A stretch of 64,000 nucleotides of DNA, taken from Prevotellaceae bacterium UBA2744. Lineage in GTDB: Bacteria > Bacteroidota > Bacteroidia > Bacteroidales > Bacteroidaceae. Positions 8,001-16,474 of the stretch are shown in pieces; the first letter of the stretch is position 1; every line of letters starts with the position of its first letter. The stretch is from NCBI GenBank assembly GCA_002353575.1, contig DEJQ01000007.1, positions 98,814 to 162,813 of the forward strand, written 5' to 3'. The notes beneath the pieces were generated by a model. It worked only from the letters and a program-made list of their open reading frames with translations, was not told where the DNA came from and made no database searches. Position numbers and translations under genes: made by a program.

Positions 8001-8855
8001 GTGAAACAACAGAATTATACCAGCGAGGAAATGAAGGAATGTCTGCTCAGGACATTCAAATTCCTGAAGACCTTCCTTAAGGAACATGATTTACATTATG
8101 TAGCCTGTGGGGGAACTGTGCTCGGAGCTGTGCGTCATCACGGGTTCATTCCCTGGGATGATGATATAGACATATATATGCCGAGAGCCGATTACAATAG
8201 GCTCCTGCAGATGAACGACGAGCTGAAACCCTATGGTTACGAGATTGTATCGTTGAGGAATAAAGGCTATTATATTCCGTTTGCAAAGATTTCCCACATG
8301 GGATCTACTATCTGGGAATTAAAAAGGCACCCTTTTATTCTTGGAGTGTTTATTGATATATTCCCACTCGACGAATTCGAAGAGAAAGAGGATATTATTA
8401 CAGAGAGGCAATATAAAAGCCACTATTATTTCGACAAGTATATTAATGCAGTGAGTTCATATCCCGTTTCATTCATGTTGCAAAATCTACTGCACTTTAA
8501 TATACATAATGTAGGAGTGTATCTGTTGTATTTATACAGACGCAGAAACCCGTGGAAGTATCTAAAAGACTTCCTTGAATTCGAATCGTCGTATGTAGGG
8601 GGCAAAGGCAGCAAGGCCGTATGTGTGACACAATGGGAAGGCAGGGTGTTTGAATCGGAGTGGTTCAAGGATGTCATTGAAATGCCGTTTGAGGATACAA
8701 CAGTCACAGTACCACGCCAATACGATGCATATTTACGCAAACTATATGGCGATTACATGAAATTACCTCCAGAAGAAAAACGAGTGCCTCATCCACACTA
8801 TTTTGTTGACCTCCACCATCGCTTGACACTTGAAGAAATAAAACATTCTAAGTAG
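8001..8855 (+). CDS. LicD family phosphotransferase
   Basis: A 284-aa protein of the LicD/fukutin-related nucleotidyltransferase fold. Key motifs are CGGTVLGAVRHHG near residues 36-48 and WDDDIDIYM at 52-60, the metal-binding Asp cluster. LicD enzymes transfer a phospho-alcohol (classically phosphocholine from CDP-choline) to a sugar. I chose the GTG at 8001, 13 nt after the previous stop. An ATG at 7905 would overlap the asparagine-synthetase-like gene by 83 nt and add an unrelated Cys/Ser-rich leader. With two cytidylyltransferases in the cluster it is the likely user of a CDP-alcohol. No choline kinase is visible. Confidence 0.8.
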   Translation: MKQQNYTSEEMKECLLRTFKFLKTFLKEHDLHYVACGGTVLGAVRHHGFIPWDDDIDIYMPRADYNRLLQMNDELKPYGYEIVSLRNKGYYIPFAKISHMGSTIWELKRHPFILGVFIDIFPLDEFEEKEDIITERQYKSHYYFDKYINAVSSYPVSFMLQNLLHFNIHNVGVYLLYLYRRRNPWKYLKDFLEFESSYVGGKGSKAVCVTQWEGRVFESEWFKDVIEMPFEDTTVTVPRQYDAYLRKLYGDYMKLPPEEKRVPHPHYFVDLHHRLTLEEIKHSK

Positions 8856-8865
8856 GAACCATCGT

Positions 8866-10311
8866 ATGCCGGTAACACTGAAGGACAAAGCTGCAAAAGG
8901 ATTGTTTTGGTCTGCTTTCAATAGTGGCACCATACAACTGCTGAATGCTGTTTTCGGAATCATACTGGCAAGACGACTCTCGCAGGATGACTATGGACTC
9001 ATAGGCATGCTGATGATTTTTGCACTCGTGGCAAATTCGTTGCAGGACAGCGGATTCGTCACTGCTCTCACCAATCGGCGCGAAGCCACACACAGCGATT
9101 TTAATTCTGTCTTCTGGTTCAATGTGGTTGTGAGTTTCATGATGTATGTCCTTTTCTTCTTCCTGGCTCCGCTGATAGCCGGATTCTACAACGAACCTCT
9201 TCTCACATCTCTATCGAGATACTATTTCCTGGGATTCTTTATAGCCTCATTTAGTATAGTGCCCAGAGCAATCCTGTTCAGACAGATACGTCAGAAACCA
9301 CTTGCCATCATCGGAGTGGTTGCACTCCTTGTGTCAGGAACCGTAGGCATCATAATGGCATATAACGGAATGGCATATTGGGGACTTGCCACCCAGACCA
9401 TCCTGTTTAATCTGACTGTCTCTGTGCTGAGTTGGACAGTGAGCGGATGGCGCCCCTCGCTCACAGTTACGCTGCGACCTATACGTGAGATGTTCGGTTT
9501 CTCAAGCAAGATGCTTATAACAAACATCTTTAATCAGGTGAACAATAATATCTTTGCTCTGGTGATCGGAAAGCTTTACACAAAGAGTGAGGTGGGACTT
9601 TACAGTCAGGCTAATAAATGGAACATGATGGGAGCGCAGACCATAACCGGAATGGTTCAGGGAGTGGCACAACCCACCTTCGTACAGGTCGGAGATGATA
9701 AGGACCGACTCTGCCATTCGTTCAGCAAGATGCTCCGATTCACCTGCTTCGTCAGCTTTCCCGTTATGTTCGGACTCTCGCTGATAGCTCCTGAGTTTAT
9801 CGTGATTCTCATTACGGAAAAGTGGTTGCCCAGTGCCATGCTGATGCGAATACTATGTATAGGCGGAGCATTTCTGCCCATCTCGACCTTGTATTTCAAT
9901 ATGCTGATAGCACGAGGCAAGTCGAATATATATATGTGGAACATTATCTGTCAGGGACTGGTTATGCTGGCATCAATCATAATCATCCATTATCTGTCAG
10001 GGAATGTAAGGGATATGGTGATAGTTTATGCTTGCATCCTGGCACTTTGGGTACTTGTATGGCAGTATTTTGTGTGGCGAGAGATCGGATTCTCTCTTCT
10101 GCAAGCCCTGAAGGATATCCTGCCGTTCGGTCTGTTGGCAGCAGCAGCGATGATTTCCACCTACCTGCTGACTGAGTGCATTCAGAATATCTATTTGCTT
10201 CTGCTAAGCAGGATTCTGCTGGCAGCAATAATCTACATATCCGTACTGTGGCTGCTGAAGGCAAAGATTCTGCGCGAGAGCATCATTTATATCTACAAAC
10301 GAAAACTATAG
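8866..10311 (+). CDS. Oligosaccharide flippase (Wzx-like, MOP superfamily)
   Basis: A 481-aa polytopic membrane protein with 12-14 hydrophobic segments. It begins LKDKAAKGLFWSAFNSGTIQ and contains IILARRLSQDDYGLIGM, typical of polysaccharide-export flippases of the MOP superfamily. It would move an undecaprenyl-linked oligosaccharide across the inner membrane. It starts 10 nt after LicD. No polymerase is recognisable nearby, so the product may be a short oligosaccharide or be elongated elsewhere. Confidence 0.85.
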   Translation: MPVTLKDKAAKGLFWSAFNSGTIQLLNAVFGIILARRLSQDDYGLIGMLMIFALVANSLQDSGFVTALTNRREATHSDFNSVFWFNVVVSFMMYVLFFFLAPLIAGFYNEPLLTSLSRYYFLGFFIASFSIVPRAILFRQIRQKPLAIIGVVALLVSGTVGIIMAYNGMAYWGLATQTILFNLTVSVLSWTVSGWRPSLTVTLRPIREMFGFSSKMLITNIFNQVNNNIFALVIGKLYTKSEVGLYSQANKWNMMGAQTITGMVQGVAQPTFVQVGDDKDRLCHSFSKMLRFTCFVSFPVMFGLSLIAPEFIVILITEKWLPSAMLMRILCIGGAFLPISTLYFNMLIARGKSNIYMWNIICQGLVMLASIIIIHYLSGNVRDMVIVYACILALWVLVWQYFVWREIGFSLLQALKDILPFGLLAAAAMISTYLLTECIQNIYLLLLSRILLAAIIYISVLWLLKAKILRESIIYIYKRKL

Positions 10312-10316
10312 ACATT

Positions 10317-11009
10317 ATGGCAAAACGGAATGTGGCAGTCGTCCTGGCTGGCGGTAAGGGTAGCAGAATGGGTGCAGATATACCCAAGCAGTTTTTTGAG
10401 ATACAGGGAAAGACTGTACTGGAATATTCTGTCGAGGCTTTCGACAGCCATCCGTCAATTGACGAAGTAGTTATAGTGTCACACAAAGACTATATCGACA
10501 GGGTAGGGGATTTGGTAAAGAAAAATAACTACAGGAAGGTAGCTGCCATTCTGGAAGGCGGTAGAGAACGCTACGACAGCAGTCTTGCAGCCGTCAGGAA
10601 ATATGCAACTGAGGATGTGGTTCTGATACTTCACGATGCTGCTCGTCCGCTTGTGTCTAAACGCATTATAGACGATGTGATTTCTACGATGAAATCGGCA
10701 AAAGCATGTGGAGTAGCTATTGCCTCGACCGATACCATATTGGTGTGCAATGACGGTGTACTCAATAGTGTGCCTGACCGCAAGAGTATGTATAGGGCTC
10801 AGACTCCACAGGCTTTTGATATAGAGGTGATTCGTTCAGCATACGAAATCGGATTGAAGGATTCTGCTTTCACGGCAACCGACGATTGCGGAGTCGTTTT
10901 GAAATACCGCCCCGACATACCAATCAGAATCGTTGAGGGAGAGGAGTCAAACCTGAAGGTTACTTTCCGCGACGACCTGAAGATGCTTGAGTTATATTTG
11001 AATAAATAA
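10317..11009 (+). CDS. IspD/TarI family cytidylyltransferase
   Basis: A 230-aa nucleotidyltransferase starting MAKRNVAVVLAGGKGSRMG, with the nucleotide-binding loop at residues 10-19 and Lys of the PKQF segment just after. HDAARPLV and ATDDCGVV are further IspD/TarI motifs. It makes either 4-diphosphocytidyl-2-C-methylerythritol (isoprenoid pathway) or a CDP-polyol such as CDP-ribitol. Location between a flippase and a glycosyltransferase favours the CDP-polyol role, but an IspD in a mixed operon cannot be excluded. The start at 10317 is 5 nt after the flippase stop; upstream in-frame codons overlap that gene. Confidence 0.8.
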   Translation: MAKRNVAVVLAGGKGSRMGADIPKQFFEIQGKTVLEYSVEAFDSHPSIDEVVIVSHKDYIDRVGDLVKKNNYRKVAAILEGGRERYDSSLAAVRKYATEDVVLILHDAARPLVSKRIIDDVISTMKSAKACGVAIASTDTILVCNDGVLNSVPDRKSMYRAQTPQAFDIEVIRSAYEIGLKDSAFTATDDCGVVLKYRPDIPIRIVEGEESNLKVTFRDDLKMLELYLNK

Positions 11010-11024
11010 CTGATTTGAAACTAT

Positions 11025-11948
11025 ATGAAAATAGCTGTTGCCATTCCCACATATAACAGGAAAGAGGTGTTGGTGAAATGCCTTGAGGCCGTAGCAGGTC
11101 AGACACTGAAACCTGAGTGCATTTACGTAGTAGATAACCATTCGACCGACGGAACTCCTGATTTGTTGCATTCCATGAATTACGACAAGGAGGTCCTGGG
11201 TGTAAAGGTAAATTACAATTATCTGCCAGAGAATGGAGGTGGGGCTATGGGTTTCTCGCTTGGTATGGAGACAGCTCTCAAGGACGGTGGATACGATGCC
11301 TTCTGGATGCTCGACGACGACGGATTGCCAGCTAAGGATTGCCTGGAGATACTCTCGAAGTATGTCAGTCAGTATGGATATGTCTCTCCGGTTCTTATGG
11401 ATATCAACCAACCGGAGAAGTTGAATGGTGCTTGCAAGGGCAGTTATGAGCCTGAAGTGTTACGGGCTGCCTATGGCGGAGGCGAACTGATGCCCAGATA
11501 CTGTAATCCTTTCAATGGAGGACTTTTTTCAATAGAGGCAGTCAGGAAGGTGGGAATACCCAAACGCGAACTTTTCATCTATGGCGATGAGATGAACTAC
11601 GACATGAGGATGACGGAGGCAGGATTCCCTTCGTATGGAGTGTTCAGCGCCCGACATCTGCATCCTGTCATGCAGGACACAGATGTGCATTTCCTGGTAC
11701 TGGGCCATTTCAAACCGGTAAAGTGGAAGATGTATTGCATGAGTCGCAATAAGGTGTATAATAAAAAAATACAGAAACGAAGTGCCGTAAAGAAAGGTTT
11801 GGTTCTGGCATATTACTACATGATTAGCGAGAGTTATCTAATGTTTTTTCAGCGTTCATGGTCGTGGATGAAGTTATTCCACAAAGCATTCTTCGACGGA
11901 CTGAATGAACGCTGGGGCGGAGAACGGGAGTATATGCAAACAAAATAA
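11025..11948 (+). CDS. GT2 family glycosyltransferase
   Basis: A 307-aa cytoplasmic GT-A enzyme. It starts MKIAVAIPTYNRKEVLVKCL, has a VVDNHSTDG nucleotide-binding segment near residues 35-43 and a metal-binding DDD at 97-99 in WMLDDDG. The GNGGGAMGFSLGM-like stretch (residues 70-81) resembles rhamnosyl- or galactofuranosyltransferase-type GT2 enzymes. It is the last gene of the rightward glycan cluster. Donor and acceptor are not predictable. Confidence 0.85.
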   Translation: MKIAVAIPTYNRKEVLVKCLEAVAGQTLKPECIYVVDNHSTDGTPDLLHSMNYDKEVLGVKVNYNYLPENGGGAMGFSLGMETALKDGGYDAFWMLDDDGLPAKDCLEILSKYVSQYGYVSPVLMDINQPEKLNGACKGSYEPEVLRAAYGGGELMPRYCNPFNGGLFSIEAVRKVGIPKRELFIYGDEMNYDMRMTEAGFPSYGVFSARHLHPVMQDTDVHFLVLGHFKPVKWKMYCMSRNKVYNKKIQKRSAVKKGLVLAYYYMISESYLMFFQRSWSWMKLFHKAFFDGLNERWGGEREYMQTK

Positions 11949-11996
11949 TTTTGTACTTTTTTACCTTCTCTTACTCGCAAAATACATTTATATCCT

Positions 11997-12004
11997 TACC
12001 TTTG
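11997..12004 (+). promoter_or_regulatory. -7 promoter box before aroQ
   Basis: TACCTTTG fits TAnnTTTG and lies in a 110-bp gap after the glycan cluster. It predicts transcription from about 12011 for the aroQ-led group. No TTTG lies at the ideal -33 distance. Confidence 0.45.
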
Positions 12005-12058
12005 CACCCTATATTGTGCAATACTTTACACAGAGTGTAAAAAAATCATACTGAAAAT

Positions 12059-12481
12059 ATGAAACTACTCATAGTCAACGGTCCGAACCTGAATCTACTG
12101 GGAAAACGCGAGCCAGGCATCTATGGTGCAAGGGGGTTTGAGGATTATTATGCAGAGCTGAAACAGCGTTATCCAGACATAGAGTTCGACTATTTCCAGT
12201 CGAATATCGAAGGTGAGCTTATCAATAAACTCCATGAGGCAGGTTTTTCCTGGGACGGTATCATACTGAATGCCGGAGCATATACTCACACAAGTGTGGC
12301 TTTGCAGGATGCCATTCGCGGAATCAATACTCCTGTGATTGAGGTTCACATCTCGAATGTGCACCAGAGAGAAGAATTCCGTCATCACTCCATGATCAGT
12401 TGTGCCTGTATCGGAGTAATCTGCGGGTTCGGTCTGGACAGCTACCGACTCGCCGTTGAGGCTTTTCTGGCAAAGAAATAA
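12059..12481 (+). CDS. aroQ: 3-dehydroquinate dehydratase, type II
   Basis: A 140-aa type II dehydroquinase, third step of the shikimate pathway. It begins MKLLIVNGPNLNLLGKREPGIYG, with the flap containing the catalytic Tyr22, then FDYFQSNIEGE, NAGAYTHTSVAL and IEVHISNVHQREEFRHHS, which supply the active-site Asn and His. Length fits the family (about 140-150). It leads a tight rightward group with the O-methyltransferase, rbfA and the LolC/E-like permease. Confidence 0.95.
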   Translation: MKLLIVNGPNLNLLGKREPGIYGARGFEDYYAELKQRYPDIEFDYFQSNIEGELINKLHEAGFSWDGIILNAGAYTHTSVALQDAIRGINTPVIEVHISNVHQREEFRHHSMISCACIGVICGFGLDSYRLAVEAFLAKK

Positions 12482-12496
12482 GAAGGGAGAGAAGTG

Positions 12497-13165
12497 ATGC
12501 GCGAGGATATTCTGATTTCCGACTTTGTAGATTTTCAGGACGAGCTGGATGACTACATCAAAAACCATATAGACCCAGAGGGAGAATATCTGCATAAGTT
12601 GTACAGAGCCACCAATCTGCATCTGCTTTACAGCCGGATGGCAAGCGGACACGTACAGGGGAGAATCCTGAAGATGCTGGTGGAGATGGTGAAGCCTAAG
12701 ATGGTTCTGGAGTTGGGTACATATAGCGGATACAGCGGATTGTGCATAGCTGAGGGATTGCCCGAGGGCGGACATCTGCACACAATAGAGATAAACGATG
12801 AACAGGAGGATTTCACCCGCCCCTGGTTGGAAAAGTCCGATTATGCCGATAAGATAACCATGCACATAGGCGATGCGTTGGAGATAGTACCCAAGATGGG
12901 ACTGAAGTTCGACATGGCATTCATCGATGCAGACAAAAGGAAGTACAGGGAATACTACGAGATGGTGCTGAAGTATCTCAATCCTGATGGATATATCCTG
13001 GTAGATAACACACTGTGGGATGGACATGTACTGACTAAGAACCATCCCGATCCGCAAACGGCGAGCATACAGGAATTCAATGATTTCGTTGCCAGTGACG
13101 AGCGAGTGGAAAAGGTGATACTGCCATTAAGAGACGGTTTGACGATTATACACAAAAAGAAATAG
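12497..13165 (+). CDS. SAM-dependent O-methyltransferase (COMT-like)
   Basis: A 222-aa class I methyltransferase of the cation-dependent O-methyltransferase family. LELGTYSGYSGLCIAEGLP is the SAM-binding loop; HTIEINDEQ and MAFIDADKRKY hold acidic residues expected for ribose and metal binding; ILVDNTLWDGHV is a further family segment. The ATG at 12497 is preferred to the GTG just before it. It lies 15 nt after aroQ and 2 nt before rbfA. The methyl acceptor is unknown; bacterial members act on catechol-like phenols or remain uncharacterised. Confidence 0.85.
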   Translation: MREDILISDFVDFQDELDDYIKNHIDPEGEYLHKLYRATNLHLLYSRMASGHVQGRILKMLVEMVKPKMVLELGTYSGYSGLCIAEGLPEGGHLHTIEINDEQEDFTRPWLEKSDYADKITMHIGDALEIVPKMGLKFDMAFIDADKRKYREYYEMVLKYLNPDGYILVDNTLWDGHVLTKNHPDPQTASIQEFNDFVASDERVEKVILPLRDGLTIIHKKK

Positions 13166-13167
13166 AT

Positions 13168-13509
13168 ATGGATACAAACAGACAAAATAAGATTGCGAGA
13201 CTGATACAGAAGGATCTTTCTACGATTTTCCAGAAACAGACACGCCAGACGCGTGGAATCCTCGTATCGGTAAGTGTGGTCAGGGTAAGTCCCGACCTGA
13301 GTGTTGCCAAGGCATATCTGAGCATCTTCCCATCGGAACGGGCTCAGGAGATACTCGACAACATAAATGCGCATGTCAGCGAAATCCGTTACGAACTGGG
13401 AACACTGGAGAGGTATCAGCTGAGAATCATTCCGGAGTTGAAGTTCTTCATCGACGATTCGCTCGACTACGTAGAGCATATTGACAAACTGCTAAAAGGA
13501 GAAAAGTAG
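13168..13509 (+). CDS. rbfA: 30S ribosome-binding factor RbfA
   Basis: A 113-aa KH-type protein that assists late 16S rRNA and 30S maturation. MDTNRQNKIARLIQKDLSTI is the usual N-terminal helix, and VVRVSPDLSVAKAYLSIFP matches the family core, followed by RIIPELKFFIDDSLDYVEHID. Length is typical. It starts 2 nt after the methyltransferase and is followed by the permease whose TTG start lies 2 nt after its stop. Confidence 0.93.
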   Translation: MDTNRQNKIARLIQKDLSTIFQKQTRQTRGILVSVSVVRVSPDLSVAKAYLSIFPSERAQEILDNINAHVSEIRYELGTLERYQLRIIPELKFFIDDSLDYVEHIDKLLKGEK

Positions 13510-13511
13510 AG

Positions 13512-14741
13512 TTGGCATTTCCGTTTTACATAGCAAAGAGATATCTCTTCTCGAAGAAGTCGCATACTGCAATTAATATCATCAGCGGGGTAAGTGTGTG
13601 TGGAGTAGCGATTGCTACGGCTGCTTTGGTGTGTATTCTCAGTGTATTTAACGGATTCCAGGATATGGTGGCAGGTCTGTTTACTGCGTTCGACCCCGAA
13701 CTGAAGGTAGTTCCCGTAGAAGGGAAATACGTTGCAGCGGATGATGAATTGCTCGAAACACTCCGAAAGAACCGGAACATTGCCGTATATACCGAAGTTG
13801 TGGAGGACAATGCCCTGTTGATTGCCAACAACCGTCAGGTGATGGTGACTATAAAAGGTGTGGATGATAATTTTGAGGACCTGACGGATATCAATAACAT
13901 CCTGTATGGCGATGGAATATTCGAATTGCATGCCGATGTGTTGGACTATGGAGTAGCCGGAATCGGTGTGTTGCAGCAGTTGGGACTGCCTGTTGATTTC
14001 ATGCAACCTATTCAGGTATATGCTCCGAGGGGTGACGAACGGATCGACATGACCGACCCGAGCGAGAGTTTCAATATCGAGGAACTCTATTCGCCTAACG
14101 TAGGATTCATGGTGAAGCAGAATAAATATGACGGCAAATACGTCCTGACGAATATAAACTTTGCCCGCCGCCTGTTTGAGAAAGAGGGAATGGTGACAGC
14201 CGTAGAACTGAAACTGAAGAAGGGGGTGAACATTGCGTCGATGAAGTCAGAGATAAAGAAATTGCTTGGCAGCAAGTTTCAGGTGCAGGACAGATACGAG
14301 CAGCAGGAGAGCACATTCCAGATAATGAAGATAGAGAAGCTGATTTCCTACATCTTCCTGACCTTTATCCTGATGGTTGCCTGTTTCAACATAATCGGTT
14401 CGCTCTCTATGCTGATTATCGACAAGAAAGAGGATGCCGTGATAATGCGGAATATAGGTGCTGACAACAGGCAAATACGGAACATATTCATGCTTGAGGG
14501 CAGGATGATTTCGCTTATCGGTGCTGTGGCTGGAATAATCATCGGGCTGGCTCTCTGTCTGATTCAGCAATATTATGGTGTGATACGTTTCGGCAATCAG
14601 GAGGGAGCGTACATCATAGATGCCTATCCGGTCAGCGTGAGCGTGTGGGACATCATTCTCGTGTTCATCACGGTGATAATAGTAGGGTTTGTCTCAGTAT
14701 GGTATCCTGTACGCACAATGACTCAGGAAGTAATTCAATAG
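13512..14741 (+). CDS. LolC/LolE-like ABC permease (FtsX-like fold)
   Basis: A 409-aa inner-membrane permease of the lipoprotein-releasing type: one N-terminal membrane helix (about residues 20-40), a large periplasmic domain, then three C-terminal helices typical of FtsX/MacB permeases. It begins AFPFYIAKRYLFSKKSHTAINIISG, the standard opening of LolC/E proteins. Together with LolD it would extract lipoproteins from the inner membrane. The start is TTG, 2 nt after the rbfA stop, with no better ATG upstream. The ATPase gene is not in the window. Confidence 0.85.
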   Translation: MAFPFYIAKRYLFSKKSHTAINIISGVSVCGVAIATAALVCILSVFNGFQDMVAGLFTAFDPELKVVPVEGKYVAADDELLETLRKNRNIAVYTEVVEDNALLIANNRQVMVTIKGVDDNFEDLTDINNILYGDGIFELHADVLDYGVAGIGVLQQLGLPVDFMQPIQVYAPRGDERIDMTDPSESFNIEELYSPNVGFMVKQNKYDGKYVLTNINFARRLFEKEGMVTAVELKLKKGVNIASMKSEIKKLLGSKFQVQDRYEQQESTFQIMKIEKLISYIFLTFILMVACFNIIGSLSMLIIDKKEDAVIMRNIGADNRQIRNIFMLEGRMISLIGAVAGIIIGLALCLIQQYYGVIRFGNQEGAYIIDAYPVSVSVWDIILVFITVIIVGFVSVWYPVRTMTQEVIQ

Positions 14742-14782
14742 GAAATAATATATATATGTTTAACAAAAAATCAAAGACAGAA

Positions 14783-16474
14783 ATGAAGAAAAACATCTAT
14801 TTCGCACTTTGTGCAGCAGCATCAGTCGTATTGGCTGGCTGTAGCGGTTTTGGTAAGATTACCAGTGAAAACTTTAATGTCACTCCAACCCCATTGGAGT
14901 ACGTGGCAGGAGAAGTTCCTGCAACTATCAGTGCCAACATCCCGGCTAAGTTTATGCCTAAGAAGGGTGTAGTTACCTGCACACCGGTACTGAAGTGGGA
15001 TGGCGGTCAGCAGGCAGGTGCCAGCAAGACATTCCAGGGCGAGAAGGTTGAGGCTAACAACACAGTTATCTCGTACAAGAATGGCGGCACTGCTACTATG
15101 CGCGTTTCTTTCCCATATCAGAACGAGATGGCAAAGAGCACTCTCTATATGCAGTTTGCTGCAAAGAAGGGAAATAAGGAAGTGAAGATTCCTGAGGTAA
15201 AGATCGGTTATGGTGTCATGGCTACGGCTGCACTCGTCAGCGAGGCTGCCCGCACAAGCGGTCGCTCAGTAGCTCCTGATAAGTTCCAGCGTATCATCAG
15301 CCAGAAGCAGGAAGCAGCTGTCAAGTTCCTCATCAACCAGGCAAATCTGCGTGGCAGCGAACTGAACAGCACTAATATCAAGGAGTTCATTGCCAAGATG
15401 AAGGAAATCAAGAAAGACCAGAAAGGTCTTGCCATCAAGAATGTAGAGGTCAGTGCCTATGCTTCTCCAGACGGTAAGTATGACTTCAACGAGAAACTGG
15501 CAGAGAAGCGTGGTGAGGTTTCCGAGCAGTATGTAAACAAGCAGCTCAAGGCACAGAAACTCTCTACGAACGTAGATACAAAATATACAGCTGAAGACTG
15601 GGACGGTTTCAAGGAACTGGTGTCACAGTCAAACCTGCAGGACAAGGAAGTTATCCTGCGTGTACTCTCTATGTATCAGGATCCGGAACAGCGTGAGCAG
15701 GAGATCCGGAATATTGCAACTGTTTATAAGGACCTGGCTGATGCCGTTCTGCCGGAACTGCGTCGCTCTCGTCTGACTATTAACTACGATGTAATCGGCC
15801 GCAGCGATGACGAAATCGTAGAGCAGTGCAAGACTGATGCTACTAAGTTGAGTGTTGAGGAAATCCTGTACGCAGGAAATACAATTGCTCAGACAGATGC
15901 CGAGAAGGCTGCCTACTATCAGAAGGCAAAGGAGTTGTACCCAAGCGATTACCGTTCATACAACAACCTCGGTGTGCTGGAGATGAAGAATGGTAATGTG
16001 GATAAGGCAGATGAATACTACCAGCAGGCTCTTGCACAGGATCCTAATGCTCCGGAGCCAAATGCAAACATGAGCACTATCGCTCTTATCAATGGTGATT
16101 TCAAGGCTGCAGAGCTGTATGCAGCAAAGGGTGTGAATGCATCTTCTGCTGACGACAACCTCGGAAATCTCTACGTTGCTCAGGGTAAGTACGACCAGGC
16201 TGCTGCAAAGCTGTCTAAGTCGGCAAACAACAGTGCTGCCCTCGCACAGATTCTGGCTAAGGACTACAGTGCTGCAACAAATACTCTGAACAGCATTAAG
16301 AATCCGGATGCCCTCACATTCTATCTGAAGGCAATCGTTGCTGCACGTCAGAACGAAGAGGCTGTCATCCTTACTAATCTGAAGCAGTCGATCCAGAAGG
16401 ATGGCAATTACAGACAGAAGGCTCTCAACGACTGCGAGTTCTATAGCTTCCCTAACATTACGAAGGCACTTTGA
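14783..16474 (+). CDS. TPR and OmpA-like lipoprotein
   Basis: A 563-aa predicted outer-membrane lipoprotein. MKKNIYF is followed by a hydrophobic stretch and lipobox LAGC (Cys20). Residues about 50-190 form an unrecognised beta-rich region. Around 215-320, IKNVEVSAYASPDGKYDFNE and LAEKRGEVSEQYV resemble the OmpA-like peptidoglycan-binding pattern (GYASPEG, then a RAxxV helix). Residues about 420-500 carry TPR units (YNNLGVLEMKNGNVDKADEYY). An ATG at 14756 would add nine residues and is less likely. Its stop overlaps the TTG start of the next lipoprotein gene, so the two are translationally coupled. Role probably in envelope structure. Confidence 0.75.
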   Translation: MKKNIYFALCAAASVVLAGCSGFGKITSENFNVTPTPLEYVAGEVPATISANIPAKFMPKKGVVTCTPVLKWDGGQQAGASKTFQGEKVEANNTVISYKNGGTATMRVSFPYQNEMAKSTLYMQFAAKKGNKEVKIPEVKIGYGVMATAALVSEAARTSGRSVAPDKFQRIISQKQEAAVKFLINQANLRGSELNSTNIKEFIAKMKEIKKDQKGLAIKNVEVSAYASPDGKYDFNEKLAEKRGEVSEQYVNKQLKAQKLSTNVDTKYTAEDWDGFKELVSQSNLQDKEVILRVLSMYQDPEQREQEIRNIATVYKDLADAVLPELRRSRLTINYDVIGRSDDEIVEQCKTDATKLSVEEILYAGNTIAQTDAEKAAYYQKAKELYPSDYRSYNNLGVLEMKNGNVDKADEYYQQALAQDPNAPEPNANMSTIALINGDFKAAELYAAKGVNASSADDNLGNLYVAQGKYDQAAAKLSKSANNSAALAQILAKDYSAATNTLNSIKNPDALTFYLKAIVAARQNEEAVILTNLKQSIQKDGNYRQKALNDCEFYSFPNITKAL

